Shown here in pieces: positions 42,461-53,530 of a stretch of DNA of 64,000 bases. The DNA is taken from the NCBI GenBank assembly GCA_963575745.1, contig CAUYUJ010016060.1, positions 590,467 to 654,466 of the forward strand, in the 5' to 3' direction. This DNA comes from Prorocentrum cordatum (Eukaryota > Sar > Dinophyceae > Prorocentrales > Prorocentraceae). The translations under genes and the position numbers were made by a program. Below the pieces are notes generated by a model. The model did no database searches. It was given only the letters and a program-made list of their open reading frames with translations, and was not told the DNA's origin. Each line of letters opens with the position of its first letter. The stretch's first letter is position 1.

Positions 42461-43619
42461 GCTATTGCCACTAAAGATGCAGAGGCCGCTGCCTCGGGTG
42501 TGGTGGCGGTCCCGACGTCGGCCCGGCGGGGATCAGGCGACCTGGGCCGCTGCTATGGTCTTTACGCCAAGAGCTGCGAGGCTCGGGAGGGCACTCTCCC
42601 ACGAGCCCGCATCAGCTCGTGCGGTTCGTGGGGTGCGAGGCCTGGCTGGTCGGGTCAAGGTCTGGAAGCGCGTTGCACCCACGGCCGTTCCTTTTCTGCA
42701 CCACGCGGAGGAGCAGGTGGAGGAGGAGTTTGGCAGTCGTTTGATTCTGGGGCGTCTAGGGAAGTCAACGCGGAGGCCCCCTGGAGGCAGCCTCCAGATG
42801 GTTTGACGACGCTGGGAAGTATTTGTCAGAATTGCACACACTGCCGTCGAAGCGCCACGTAGGCAGGGCTTCGGGTTGCAAGGTTTAGAAGGTTTACCTG
42901 AAGGCATCTTTGGGCCAGGACTTGAACCGGCGTTGTTCGCCTCAGAACTGAGTGTCGGCCGGGAGGTGTACCATGTTTTCTTTCGGGCTTCGGACAGGAA
43001 TGCCGTCTTCTGCAAGGCCCGTTCTCACGATGTTTTTTTTCCCCCTCGTGGTGCACGAGGAAGGCCTCGGGAGTTTCACCTCTGCATCTCGTTTTCAAGG
43101 CATGCTGTCTAGTGGGTTGTCCTCGGAGCTGGCCAGCTTGCTCCAAGCTGAAGTTTCCGATAGAAGCAAGGGGGAAGCGGCTGAATGGGCTTCAGATATG
43201 GAAGTCGCGCGTTCAGTCGTTTGTGGCGAAGGGTGGTCGCGTCGCCCATTGCTGCAGCAAGTGCCCCTCGGCCCCCTAAGCCTGCCTTGTCCGAAGCGAT
43301 GAAGAGGGAAAGTGCGCGCCTCTGGTCCGCGACGCAGTGTCGCAGCAGACCCTCCAAGATTGGATGTCGATTTGGCGCGTAGATCGCCGTATTTCTGAGG
43401 CGCCTATGGGCGCTTGGGTGCGCGAATATAACAAGCCTCCGGATTATGCCGAGCAGGTGTTCGGAGCTGCTTTGAGTGTGTGTCCCCGCCCACCGCCTTC
43501 GGGGTGGGATTCGTCCTATCCCGGGCATCTGTCGCAGCTTCCCAGGTCGCTCGTTCAGGTGTTCGCTGACATCCTCACGGCCTTGGAAAGCAACCTTTCC
43601 TCGGGTCCGCTCTTCTAAT

Positions 43620-44200
43620 TATATTTGTTGTTGTCGGCCAAAGCCTGCAAGGGGTGCGAGACCGACAGGTCTTTCCCCCCGGTGGGCTAGAGTCTGAGAT
43701 CGCACGCGCCTCTTGCGAGAAGGAAGCGGATTTGTTTTGGGAGTGTTATGCCCACAGATTCCCACGGATTCCTACACGAATGCGTGGATTCACAGTGCTA
43801 CGTCTACTTCTGCGCTTGCCCGGGAGACTCCCGGGCTTGTTCCGGGCGCGATGTTGTTGGATTTTCGGACGCCTTACGGGCGCATGAGACACGTTGAGCT
43901 TAGGACTGCATCAGGGCAGGTTGGCTTCTCAGTTCCTCTTAGCATCGCTCGGACGTGTGTATTTTTCTTTCGGCGAGGGCCATCGAGGAGCATCCTTGAT
44001 GATCTGGCGAAAAAACCACCCACGAAACCGACAAAAAACACGGGGAATGGACGTCCGAGCGATGGCCAGTCCTCTGTTGCGAGCGCACTGCACGGCGCGC
44101 CGCCCCACTCGGCGCGCGTCCTTGCACGGGGGGGATCTGGAGAGTCACGTCGCCAAATGGCACTGTCATTGCAGGCTGCTCGGGAGCCGCTTCGCTGGCC
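43620..44200 (+). pseudogene. reverse transcriptase remnant of the old LINE
   Basis: Fragment one, RPKPARGARPTGLSPRWARV, aligns with LSKASGGYRPIGLFVSLYRL of the intact LINE (RT motif with PK...G-RPIGL). Fragment two, ETPGLVPGAMLLDFRTPYGR followed by MRHVELRTASG, aligns with the motif-A block (GEVSAMLLWDMTKFYENFSH). The piece resumes after the inserted family-A element with VASALHGAPPHSARVLARGG. The catalytic Asp box is not found. Confidence 0.6.
43941..44066. mobile_element. short inverted-repeat element, family A, copy 4
   Basis: Ends AGCATCGCTCGGACGTG and ACGTCCGAGCGATGGC. AGTTCCTCT (43,931) and AGTCCTCT (44,068) flank it, a target duplication with one deletion. It is inserted in the RT remnant of the old LINE. 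Confidence 0.88.
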
Positions 44201-44799
44201 CGCCTGCCGCCAGTTTCCGCGCTGCGCAAGGCTGTGTCAACCTGCGAGGTTGCGGCCCCGAAGTGGGCGATTGATGATATTTGTGTTCGCTCGACCGGAG
44301 GAGAGGCCACTGCGCGCAGGGAATCGGTCAGTTTGGTTCAGCACCACCTCGCAGGAACTGCAGGGGCCTCCCGATCGATTGGAATAAATGTTGTTTCCTG
44401 CGCCCAAGGCCTGCCTGGCCACGATTCAGGGGCGCAATGTGGCATGGCTCGCGCGCGCCCAGGTCCGACGCGACTCGGGCGGGGGCGCCGCTGACGGGGC
44501 CGGGAGGGGAGTGTCCACCCATCAGGCGATGTGCCTCGAGGCCCAAGCGGAGGCGGCTAAGTTGCCGGGCCACTGATAGGCTGGAGCGCCCATTGGTCCG
44601 GCGTTTTTCGGGTTGGGGTCGCTGCCGACGTCCCCCAGGGAGGCTGACCTCCAGGAGCCCTTCGACGGCGGGGTCAAGAGAGCCCCAGGGTCGCCGCTCT
44701 GCGATCTGAAGGCGATCTTCCCAGAGGCTGCTTGCCCGAGCTGGCCTGACTGAGCGCGGGGGGAGGTCGGTCAACAGACCCCGTCGTTCCAGTTTCTAT

Positions 44800-45400
44800 C
44801 GATGCGATCCGAATGCGCGCTCAGCGTTTGCAAGATGGACTGGGGCCAGACAACGTCCCGGGCGACTGCGTTCGACGATGCACCGCGAGCAGCGTCTTGT
44901 CCCGAGCCCTGGACTCTTGGTGAAACCCTCTGCCTCTGACGGCTCTTGCTTTGGCGTGCCAGGATTGGGTTTGTCTTCCCTTGGGTTTTTTGGGGTCTTC
45001 GGGAGTCCTCGCGGCAGACCTGGGACCTCAGGCAGGTGTTCCTCGGTTTCGTGGCCAGAGGCCAGGGGGGCCAGGTTCTCTGCGCGCAAGGCGTCTGACG
45101 CTGCCGATGCAGCACTGGTGAAGGGTTGCCCGGCCACGTCGTGGTCGGGAGACTTGATCTGGCCTTTGCATGGATTGCTGCTGCATGGATTGCTGCACCT
45201 TGGAATGGTGGAGTTGGAGGACGGGCGCCGGTTGGGATCGGTGGGGCGCGGGGCTTTCGTCAGCAGAGGACCGTTCCAAGGCTCCCTATGGGGTCCTACT
45301 ACTTTCTGCGTCTCTCGCATCGGGCGTGGCGGAGATTCCCCGCAGTCCACTGCAAGGCCTGTCGAGGGGGGTTTCTTTCAGGTGCAGCAAAGGACTGAAG
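44800..45400 (+). other. complex sequence, probably LINE debris
   Basis: Several short open frames include GPDNVPGDCVRRC and a Leu/Gly/Phe-rich segment. The position between RT and RNase H fragments suggests connection-domain debris. No motif is decisive. Confidence 0.3.
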
Positions 45401-45484
45401 GATAGACTTGCATGAGGAATTCTAGACGCTTCGCGTATCCCCACCAGCCCGTCCAGAAACGACGCCCAGGCGAGTAGAGGGTCG

Positions 45485-45765
45485 TCCTGAGGGGCTTCTC
45501 GGCGTCTTGGGTGCCTCGGGGGGGCCTCTGTGGGCCGTTCGGGATCCTCTTTGGGGCCTCCTGTGGGCCTCTTGGGGCCTCTTGGGGCCATCTTGGGGCC
45601 TCTGGGAGCACCTTGGGTGCCTCTGGGGGGTCTCTTGGGGCCTCTTGGGGGTCTCTTGGGGGCCTCCTGGGGGCCTCTTGGGGGGCTTCTTGGGGTCATC
45701 TTGGGGCCATCCTGCGGCCTCTTGGGGCATCCTGGGGGCCTCTTGCGGCCATCGTGGAGGAAATC
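45485..45765. repeat. degenerate TCTTGGGGGCC repeat tract
   Basis: About 24 units of 10-12 bp, such as GGGGCCTCTTGG. Same family and orientation as 18,110-19,500. Confidence 0.85.
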
Positions 45766-45899
45766 TATCAAAGAAGAGGGGTTCCTTAATTAGAGCCCCC
45801 CCCAGGAGCCACGATCCTCGTGAGGGGTGTCGAATTTTAGCCTTCCCAGGGGTCGATCTTGGGCGCTCCAGCGCGCCGCGGAACCCCCTGTCCAGGTCA

Positions 45900-46012
45900 G
45901 TGGGGAGGGGGTAGGGGGAGGGGTAAACCCCTCCCCGAAGGGGAAGAAGGAGGGGTGGAAGAGGACACGCTCTAAACCACCGACGCCCAGAGGGCTGGTG
46001 GGATTTTGCCCG
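45900..46012 (+). repeat. dispersed repeat containing CGCCCAGAGGGCTGG
   Basis: A GGGG-rich stretch is followed by CTCTAAACCACCGACGCCCA and GAGGGCTGGTGGGATTTTG. It matches about 60,125-60,240 in the same orientation and 12,778-12,835 inverted. Confidence 0.7.
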
Positions 46013-46069
46013 ACACCTGTCAGCTTCTGCCCAGGGGGCCCCGGAGCCCATCGGCGGTGTCTCAGCAGG

Positions 46070-47210
46070 GCTGTTCATGCCTTCGGATGCTCATCTGTTT
46101 GTTGTTGCGACGGCTCTGGCATCGATGGGCTGTTCCCCATAGCTCGGGACGGCTGGGCGGGACGTCGCCATCTCCGACGAGCGTCGGGCCTGCATTGTAG
46201 AATGGCATGGGCCGGTGCCCCGAGCTAGCTTGCCTGATCAGGTGGCGTGCGATGGCGAAGACTACGCTGTTTTTGTCCTCGAGGGCTTCGCCCTCTGCCG
46301 CTGGCCCCCTCTCTTGGAGACTGGGGCATGCAAGAGCCACGCTGCGGGGCCTGGGCGCCGTCGCGAAGCGGCCTCGGAACTCTGAGCGGGGGCCGCTCGA
46401 GACGTCCGGGTGCGCACTGCGTAATCTACGAGACGGTATTGCCTCGAGGACGCGAACACTGCATGATGTATAAGGAACTAGGGTCTCGGAAGCGCGAACG
46501 CGGCGTAGTTTGCGACGGTTCATGGCTTCGATGACGCGACCACGTTGCAATTTACAATGGATTATGGCATCGTGGGCGCGAATACGGTGTACCCTAGAAG
46601 GCATTATGGCTTCGGGGGCGCGACTCTCAAGTATTTATATGAGCTCCAGGACCCCCCCAGAAATTTCGAGAACCCCCCCAGTTGAAGGTTCCCAGGGCCC
46701 TTTTCACCCCCCCCACCCCTCGCGCGGACTTCAACAATTCACCGTAAGAAGCAGAATGCAGAATTGTAACTTTGGAGGCCGGAAATGAGAACTGCAGCAG
46801 GGAGCAGCAAGCCTAAGCCGCGGAATTTGGTGGCCCCTCAAGGGTGCCTTCGGATTGTGTCAAAGTTGTGCGCATGTTTTTTGTGCTTCATACTGACGAC
46901 ACAGGCATTCTCCAGCGTCGTAACAGTCGGTTGCACGCTTTTAGCTCAGCGAATGCTAGGGCCCACTTCGGGAGGCAAGCCTTTCCTCTGGAGGTCTCGA
47001 CTGTGCTGCGTTCGAATAAGTTCTGACGCATGCGTCCATGACGGAGGCCAGGGCAGGATGTTAGTCTGAGTTCGAGCGAGCGGTAAATTACAAAGCCGAT
47101 CGTTTGGCCAAGAAAGGTGGCAGCCTGCCCAAGCACGCCATTTCCGAGCTCCTCTGGGCCAGGAGGTGTTTCTCGTTAACCTGGGAGCTGTTCAAGTAGA
47201 TCACCATATT
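46070..47210 (+). pseudogene. RNase H remnants of the old LINE
   Basis: The first piece reads CDGSGIDGLFPIARDGWA, like the D-G-S-G start of RNase H. It continues in a second frame with ACIVEWHGPVP and then LPDQVACDGEDYAVFVL, where an E-x-x-A-hh-h helix is expected. The last piece at about 47,079 reads NYKADRLAKKGGSLPKHAIS, the N-x-x-A-D-x-L-A-K-K-G block that closes RNase H domains. The gap between them holds broken frames. Confidence 0.6.
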
Positions 47211-47329
47211 TGAAATACATTGGAGTGAGATGGGAGTTGTCATCATGCGGGGGCACAATGCCTGACCCAGGTCTCTTTCGAGCTCCCGTTTTGTTCTGAG
47301 CCAGGTTCATAGGAGCCCCGAAAGCGCTA

Positions 47330-47700
47330 TGCTTCCGCAGCCCCTCAATCCGAGGCCCCTGTCCCCTCTCCTGAGAACCGTGCTGCTGCTCGGGCATCAC
47401 TCGAAGAGTTCCGTGGGGGCGCCGGAATCGGAGCGGCGCCCTGGATGGTGGGTGGCCATTGTTTGCTTCAATGTCTTGTGCATGTGGGGGTCCAGCCTCC
47501 GCTCCTGTTGTGCATCACCTGTCGAGGGCATGCGACCATCTCGTCAGGAGTAAGAGGGCTGGTGGAGCTGTGCCCAGGATCAGGCCACGCTGTAAATTCA
47601 AGCATCCCATCAGGCCGAATAGGTTGGGAACGGCTGTCTCCAGGGCCGGTGGCGGTCCAGCTTTTCAGTCCGAGTTTCCTGGCTGCGCGTTTTGGTGTTC
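47330..47700 (+). pseudogene. possible C-terminal zinc-finger remnant of the old LINE
   Basis: Closely spaced Cys and His residues (WVAIVCFNVLCMWGSSL, CCASPVEG; other frame CITCRGHA) fall where the intact LINE has its C-terminal C-x2-C modules. Weak by itself; supported by order. Confidence 0.3.
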
Positions 47701-48034
47701 AGGCGGCAGAGCCCCAGGCTCCCAGACAACCTCAGGTTTCGATGGCCGCCGCTAGTCTCTGTTTCTCTGATTGCCTTCAGGCCTACGGTTTGAACGAATA
47801 ATATGTCCATGAGCTCGCAAAAAAGGTTTGCGATATTTGTTCCTGAAGGGTGTCTTGTCGTCGTCCCGCGGGTGGCCAGTCAAATGTATTCGCGGTGACA
47901 TCAAGGTCCTCTCTGATGGACCCCCTTAGGCTTTGGTCGGCTCTCTCCTCTCTCTTCCCATAGATTACACGCGATCTTCGACACTCTGGTCACAACGCAC
48001 CCCTGGAGATGGCCGTGGGGTAGCCGTGTATTCT

Positions 48035-48208
48035 GGTGTCGTCGTCGTCTTCGTCGTCTTCGTCCTCGCCTTCTCGTCTTTGCCGTCGTCTTCGTCGCCG
48101 TCTTCATCGTCGTTGCCGTCGTTGTCGTTGTCGCTGCTGTCCGTCTTCGTCCATCGTCCCTGTCGTCGTCGTCATAGTCGTCGTCGTCGCCGTCGTCGTC
48201 GCCGTCGT

Positions 48209-48268
<60 letters not shown>

Positions 48269-48279
48269 TCGTCCGTCGT

Positions 48280-48320
<41 letters not shown>

Positions 48321-48321
48321 T

Positions 48322-48360
<39 letters not shown>
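48035..48360. repeat. (GTC)n array
   Basis: GTC/TTC/GCC triplets, pure for long runs. It abuts the lipase exon at 48,377. Confidence 0.95.
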
Positions 48361-48361
<1 letters not shown>

Positions 48362-48376
48362 AATGCCCCCCCGAAG

Positions 48377-48500
48377 GTGTGCGGGCACTCCCTGGGCGGC
48401 ACGGTGGCCGCCTTCCTGGCCTGCTCCGGGCCGCGGGGCGGCCCGCGCGTCCACGGCGCGCACGCCTTCAGCCCCGGCGGCACGCTGGACGGCTGCGGGG
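48377..48500 (+). CDS. class-3 lipase-like gene, nucleophile-elbow exon
   Basis: After CCCGAAG the frame reads VCGHSLGGTVAAFLACSGP and then RVHGAHAFSPGGTLDGCGG, and a GT follows. GHSLGG is the G-x-S-x-G elbow with the catalytic Ser. The following T-V-A-A-F-L-A helix and the h-x-A-h-x-F-S-P-G-G strand are typical of class-3 and DAG-type lipases. It sits between a (GTC)n and a (CTC)n array. The neighbouring frames give only Arg/Pro- or Ala-rich text, which supports this one. With the blocks at 39,710 and 61,684 it supplies one lipase core. Substrate and location cannot be told. Confidence 0.72.
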
Positions 48501-48539
48501 GTCGGGGTGGGCCCACGGGGCCCAGTTCTCCTACCTCCC

Positions 48540-48691
48540 TCCTCCGCCTCCTCCCCCTCCTCCTCCTCCTCCTCCCCCTCCTCCTCCTCCTCCTCCTCCT
48601 CCTCCTCCTCCTCCTCCTCCTCCTCCTCCACTCCCTCCCTCCTCCTCCTCCTCCTCCTCCTCCTCTTCCTCCTCCTCCTCCTCCTCCTCCA
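48540..48691. repeat. (CTC)n array
   Basis: CTC units with a few CTT/CCC changes, ending CCTCCAG. Confidence 0.95.
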
Positions 48692-48923
48692 GGTCGGCTC
48701 AGACCTGCGGGCCAGAGGGGGCCCGTTTTGCCTGAGCCCCCAGCCTTCTGCCCCAGGGGCGGAGGGCGTCACCACGGAGCGCGAAGGGCGCCGCCATAGG
48801 CCGCCCTCGCCCGCCTGGCACAGGCGGCTGCGGAGGCGGCGCGCCAGCGCGCGCAGCCTCCTGGCGCTCGAGCGCGCGAGGCGCGTACTACGGCACCACC
48901 ACGGAGACGGTCATCTCGTGGCC

Positions 48924-50138
48924 ATGGGTGCTGGCGACAGTGGCAAGGGCGGCAGGAGCTCAAGGCCATCGTCCCGCGCGCCATCGAGACCTCGGTCGGA
49001 GGGAGGCGAGTTCTGGCGTTGCTCGCAGGCCGACTGTCGTTGTGCCAAGAACCAGGCCCATTGGCGTTGGTGCAAGCATTGCGGCAAGGAGCGCAACGGG
49101 GGCGAGTCCAAGCCACCGTGGGCGCGTGATACGCCTCGTGGGGGTGCTGGCAGGACTGGTGGTGCTGCTGGATCGCACGTCCCAGACCTCGGAGTGGATG
49201 CCATGCAGGCCCTCGTGGTGTTCGCTGAGCAGAAGGGGGACAAGCAGATGGCCGAGAAGTACCGAGAAGCCATCCGCATCAAGTCTCAGCCTGAGGCGCC
49301 CACGGCCCTTTCCAGGGACGAGCTGCGTTCGATGGTCACCATGGCGGAGAGATCAGGTGACAAAGCGACGGCGGCGAAGTACAAGCAGCTGCTGGAGCAG
49401 GCCGACAAGGGCTCGGAGGACAAAAAGCCCGCGCAGCTCAGGGCCAACAAGGCGCACGCTCGGCTGCGCAAGACGAAGGGGAAGCTCGAGGCTGAGAACG
49501 CGGTGCTGGCAAACCTGCTGGAGCAGGTGGAGACGCAGAAGGCTCTGGTCTCCGAGCTGGTGTCGGAGCTGGACTCGGCCGAGAACGAGTACAGGGTCGC
49601 TGTGGCAGAAGTGGCTGCGGGGGTCAGCGGACAGGCCCCTGCGAAAGTGGAACCAATCAAGCTCTCGCTGGCAAAGCTCATGGACGGGGAGCTGGACGAC
49701 ATCGACCTGGAGGACGACGGGCTCTTCGGCTACACAGAGTTCGAGGAGCTCGGCCCCGCGGCCTTGGAGGAGGCAAAGTCCAGGAAGAAGCAGATGTTGG
49801 AATCGTTCAAGCAGATGGCGGGCTCGTTCTTCGGAGAGGTGCGCCAGAAGGGTCAGGCGCTGCAGGCCGAGCACAAGGTCATGCAGGAGCGGCTCGCGGC
49901 CAAGAAGCGGCGCACTGCAGAGGGAGACGCGGGAGACAGCGACGGGGACGGCATCGCGGGGGCGCAGGCTCCTGTGGCACCTCCTGAACAGCCTGAAGTC
50001 GCTGAGCCTGCAGGGCCTGCACGCGCTGAGGGTGACTCGGAGAAGCTCAAGGCCACCGCTCGGGCAGCCGTGGCAGCGGCGACCGAGGTGGCGAGTGGAT
50101 GCAACGGCAAGGCAGAGGCTACCAAGCATTGTGGGTAG
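48924..50138 (+). CDS. LINE ORF1, zinc-finger and coiled-coil nucleic-acid-binding protein
   Basis: 404 codons from the first ATG after the repeat tract (MGAGDSGKGGRSSRPSSRAP). The frame is also open upstream, but there it reads translated microsatellite. Residues 28-55 form a RanBP2-like finger: FWRCSQADCRC ... HWRWCKHCGKE. About 75-210 is charged and helical with long heptad-like stretches (KLEAENAVLANLLEQVETQK), probably a coiled coil for self-association. An acidic segment LMDGELDDIDLEDDGLFGY follows, and then an Ala/Glu-rich tail. In LINEs such ORF1 proteins coat the element RNA. ORF2 starts downstream in another frame. Confidence 0.8.
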   Translation: MGAGDSGKGGRSSRPSSRAPSRPRSEGGEFWRCSQADCRCAKNQAHWRWCKHCGKERNGGESKPPWARDTPRGGAGRTGGAAGSHVPDLGVDAMQALVVFAEQKGDKQMAEKYREAIRIKSQPEAPTALSRDELRSMVTMAERSGDKATAAKYKQLLEQADKGSEDKKPAQLRANKAHARLRKTKGKLEAENAVLANLLEQVETQKALVSELVSELDSAENEYRVAVAEVAAGVSGQAPAKVEPIKLSLAKLMDGELDDIDLEDDGLFGYTEFEELGPAALEEAKSRKKQMLESFKQMAGSFFGEVRQKGQALQAEHKVMQERLAAKKRRTAEGDAGDSDGDGIAGAQAPVAPPEQPEVAEPAGPARAEGDSEKLKATARAAVAAATEVASGCNGKAEATKHCG

Positions 50139-50436
50139 CGATACGAGAAGTATACTGAGACACGGCGGCAGTTCGTCCAGAACTACCAGGGGATGTCGTG
50201 TGCGTTTCACCTACTGCGATATTGCGAAGACTGGCCTCCAGTCTGGGTCTACGACGCGTTCGGCTTCTGTGGCGGAGGCCAGACGTGGTTCCTCTTTTTG
50301 CTCGGCATCGACGCCGCGCACTTCTCGGGCCCCCCCTCCGCCCCTGGCAGCCTTACCTGTGGCCAGAGGTCCCCCAAAGGGGGTTAATGGGGGGGGAGCG
50401 GCCCGCGCCGAGGGCGCGCCTGCGGGGGGTTCGCCA

Positions 50437-53400
50437 ATGGGGGGTGCCACGTTCCCCTGCTCCCAGTCGGTCGGGGACGTTAAAGCTCTTGGCGTAAGCC
50501 ATGCGCCTTCTGGGCAGGGCGAGGGCGCTACCCCAGCGGCGACACCCGCAGGTTGTATTGGGTCGACATCGGTGCCGACGGGTGCGCGGGTTCATCAGGC
50601 AGACGACTTTCAAGGCTCGAGGCGGGGAGCGAAGAGAGGTCGTTCGGTTACTCGGTCGAGTGCTGCGCCTGGGTGCTCGTTCACTTCGAGTGCGACCACG
50701 ACGTGTGGGACATCGGGGTCGTCTTCGGCGGCTTCGGTAGCGCCTCCGTCGATGGCCTGCTGTTCGTCTACTGAGGAGCCTGCTGGAGGCAGGCTCCCCC
50801 CTCCGCTTCTGTGTGAGTTCAGTGCTGCCTGTGCTGCCAGTCACCCAGGGGTCCCCAGTCTCATCGGAGCCGCTAGCTCTTTCGACTTTCTGCAGGCCCC
50901 CCCAGAGCCGCCCTGTCCCTCTGGTTTCGGTCTCATCGTGGAGAGCTGTAATGCCACTTGCTGGAACTCGTTCAAAGAGTGGCTCAGTAACACGACGGCG
51001 CACATTATTTGTCTGCAAGAGCACCACATCGTCAAGCCCACTGCACTGAGGGAGGCAACGTCATGGTGCAGCCGTCATGGATGGAAGGCGATACTTACCC
51101 CTGCTATTGCTGGTCAAGGTGAGGGCTCGTCTGGGGGAGTCGGCATCCTGGCGCGGGAGTTCCTGGGGCTGCATGAGCCTCTGTGGGGCTCCTCGCTTGC
51201 GGCTGGCCGTCTCATCAACGCCTTGGTTCATCTTCCTGGGGATGTGCCGTTTTTGGTCCTGTCGGCGTACTTACACGATAGTGAAGGTTTGTCAAGCAGG
51301 AACCTCGACCTACTCAGTACCGCGGGGGCTACTGTGAAGATGTCGGGGCACCAGGCCATTCTTGGAGGCGACTGGAACATGTCTCCTGAAGCCCTTCTTG
51401 AGTCGGGTTTCCCTGAGAAGTTGGAGGGGTCTCTGATCAAACCTGCTGGCTCTGGGACCTGCAGATCGTTGGGAGGTCTGAACTTCCTGGATTATTTTGT
51501 GTGCACTGGGGGCATTGCGAAGGGCATTCAGTCGACGAGCATAGTGCAGGTGGCGCAGCTGACACCGCACAAGCCCGTCCATCTGCAACTTTTTCCTCGG
51601 CTTGCTCAGCTGTGCGCGCTCACGTTCCGTAAGCCACCGCCCATTCCCAGAGAGAGGCCGATTGGGGTCGGCCGCTCACCGCCAGACTGGGGTGAGGTGC
51701 AGGACGCTGCTGAGGGGTGTTTAGGTACGGCGCTCTCGGGCCAGATCTCGGAGGCTCAGGAGAGGCTTGATTGGGTCTATGGGCGTTGGGCGGATTTGGC
51801 CGAGAGGGAGCTTTGCGACTTGGCCCAGATCACGCTGCCCTACTATGGTGCCCGTAGTAAGTCACCGCAACTGCATTGGGTTCCCATCATCAAGGACAAG
51901 GCCCCCCCGTTCAGGCACCCCAAGTTGTTCGCGGGAAAGTGGGTGTATCACAGGTTCCAGGACCTGATCATCGAGTTTAGGGAAGGAGCTCTGGAGGCCT
52001 CGAAGACCAGGGAGTCCCTGTTGAAGCCCCCGTCCTTCGTGCTTATCGTCGGCTGCGTTGAGTGGGACCAGTATCTCAGCACGATTCAGTCCTTAGCTCG
52101 AGCCGTCCCCGTCGGCAAGATCACCAGCGGGGAGCGCCAGCAGTTGGGCAAGTCCGAGTGGCTGGAGGCTGCTCAAGATGCTTTGGTTTTAGTGCAGCAG
52201 TATGTGACCAAGCTTCAAGGAGAAGCTCGTCTTGACGGCGAGATGGGGTGGAAAAACTGGCTGCTCACAAAAATCAAAGAGGGGGGAAAGAATGCCCACC
52301 TGGCCTCCAAGGAGGCCCATGGTTGGAAAGCTACCACGACCTTATCGGCCGGGGGTTTGGTGCTTTCGGACCCTTTAAGTTTGCTCAAGAGCGAGGCCTC
52401 TGGCTGGGCCGAGCTGTGGCACGCGGGCTCTGAGGCGCCCGACTGTCTGTTTGAAGGGGTATGTCAGCCCCTCCCCATGGTTTCGATCGACCAGATTAGG
52501 TCGACATCTGCCGCTTTCAAGGCCACCACGGCACAGGCGGTGGATGGGTTTCACATGAGGCACTACTCGTGGCTGTCGGACTCGGCGCTAGCGGTGGTGA
52601 GCCTCCTGTTTGCGATCTTCGAATCGCTCTCCAGCCTGCCGCGCCAGCTCCAGATTATTCAGGTGGTGCTTCTCTCTAAAGCGTCGGGGGGATATCGGCC
52701 CATTGGGTTGTTTGTTTCCCTTTACAGACTTTGGGGGAAATGCAGAAGGGAGCTGGCGGCGGAGTGGGAAGCGAGGAATGCTAGGATATTCTTTGCTGGC
52801 AGTTCTTTCGCTTGCGCGGCCGACACGGTGTGGCGGCAAGCGGCCCGAGCCGAGCTCAGCACCAGGAAAGGGGAAGTCTCGGCTATGCTTTTGTGGGATA
52901 TGACTAAGTTTTATGAAAACTTTTCTCACGAAAGACTGGTAGCTGAGGCTCGTAAGTTCGGTTTCCCCACGGCCATCACCCAGTTGTGCGTCTCTGCCTA
53001 CAGGTACGGGAGGTTTGTGAGCATGGCCTCGGCGGTCGCTGGGCCTTTTTTCGCGCGTCGTGGAGTGGTGGCTGGTTGCTCTATGGCCACTTCCCTGGTT
53101 CGGGTTTATCTCCTGGGTCCTTTGAGCAATCTGAACCTTCCTCGGGGAGTTTTCCTGGCTCAGTTTATCGACGACTCGGGTCTGGACTCCACGGGTTCGG
53201 CCCTGGATGTTTCTTGGGGTATAAAAGAAGGTTCTCGGCAGTTGGAGCAGGCTCTGGTCCACGAGTGCGGCTGCTCCATTTCTTTGTCCAAGGCGGGCCA
53301 AGGCAACCTCGTTTGCTCGGACGGGGCCGTCGCCAGGGAGCTGCAGATTTTCCTAGGCGACCGCACGGGCCCACTGGCCGACAGCATTGTGGACTTAGGC

Positions 53401-53530
53401 ATAGATTTCACGGCTGGCAGGTCTCGAAGGAAGGCCTACATCCGTCGGGCCCTCCGCGAGTCCAAGTTCAAGATCCGCATGGCCAACTTGAAGGCCAAGT
53501 CACGGAAGGTGAGGATGATAAAAAAAAAAA
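50437..53530 (+). CDS. LINE ORF2, endonuclease and reverse transcriptase part
   Basis: The frame is open from before ORF1 ends. The Met at 50,437 is one possible start and another lies at 50,752. Endonuclease: residues about 176-380, with ICLQEHHI (catalytic Glu), SGGVGILAR, GGDWNMSP (Asp/Asn) and TPHKPVHLQL (His). Reverse transcriptase: VVLLSKASGGYRPIGL, then LLWDMTKFYENFSH (motif A Asp), RRGVVAGCSMATSL (motif B) and AQFIDDSGLDS (FIDD active site, residue about 910). All catalytic residues are present. The frame runs into an A11 run at 53,520-53,530, after which the protein continues one frame over. Confidence 0.9.

Larger units (their letters stand above)
40440..47700 (+). mobile_element. 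old, heavily decayed LINE of the same type as the one at 48.9 kb
   Basis: Fragments in colinear order: an ORF1-like zinc finger (about 40,629-40,690), RT pieces (43,640-43,940 and after 44,075), RNase H pieces (46,100-46,310 and 47,070-47,160). Frames change often. Three small elements are inserted (41,861, 42,271, 43,941) and a TCTTGGGGGCC tract plus a fragment of the 89-bp repeat (45,485-45,840) lie between RT and RNase H. The order matches ORF1, RT, RNase H of the better copy at 48.9-55.6 kb. Ends are not defined. Confidence 0.7.

Noticed and set aside
48036-48923. N-terminal extension of LINE ORF1 through the GTC array
   Set aside because: The frame is open, but it reads poly-Ser/Arg/Val from microsatellite and passes through the lipase exon in the wrong frame. 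The ATG at 48,924 is preferred.
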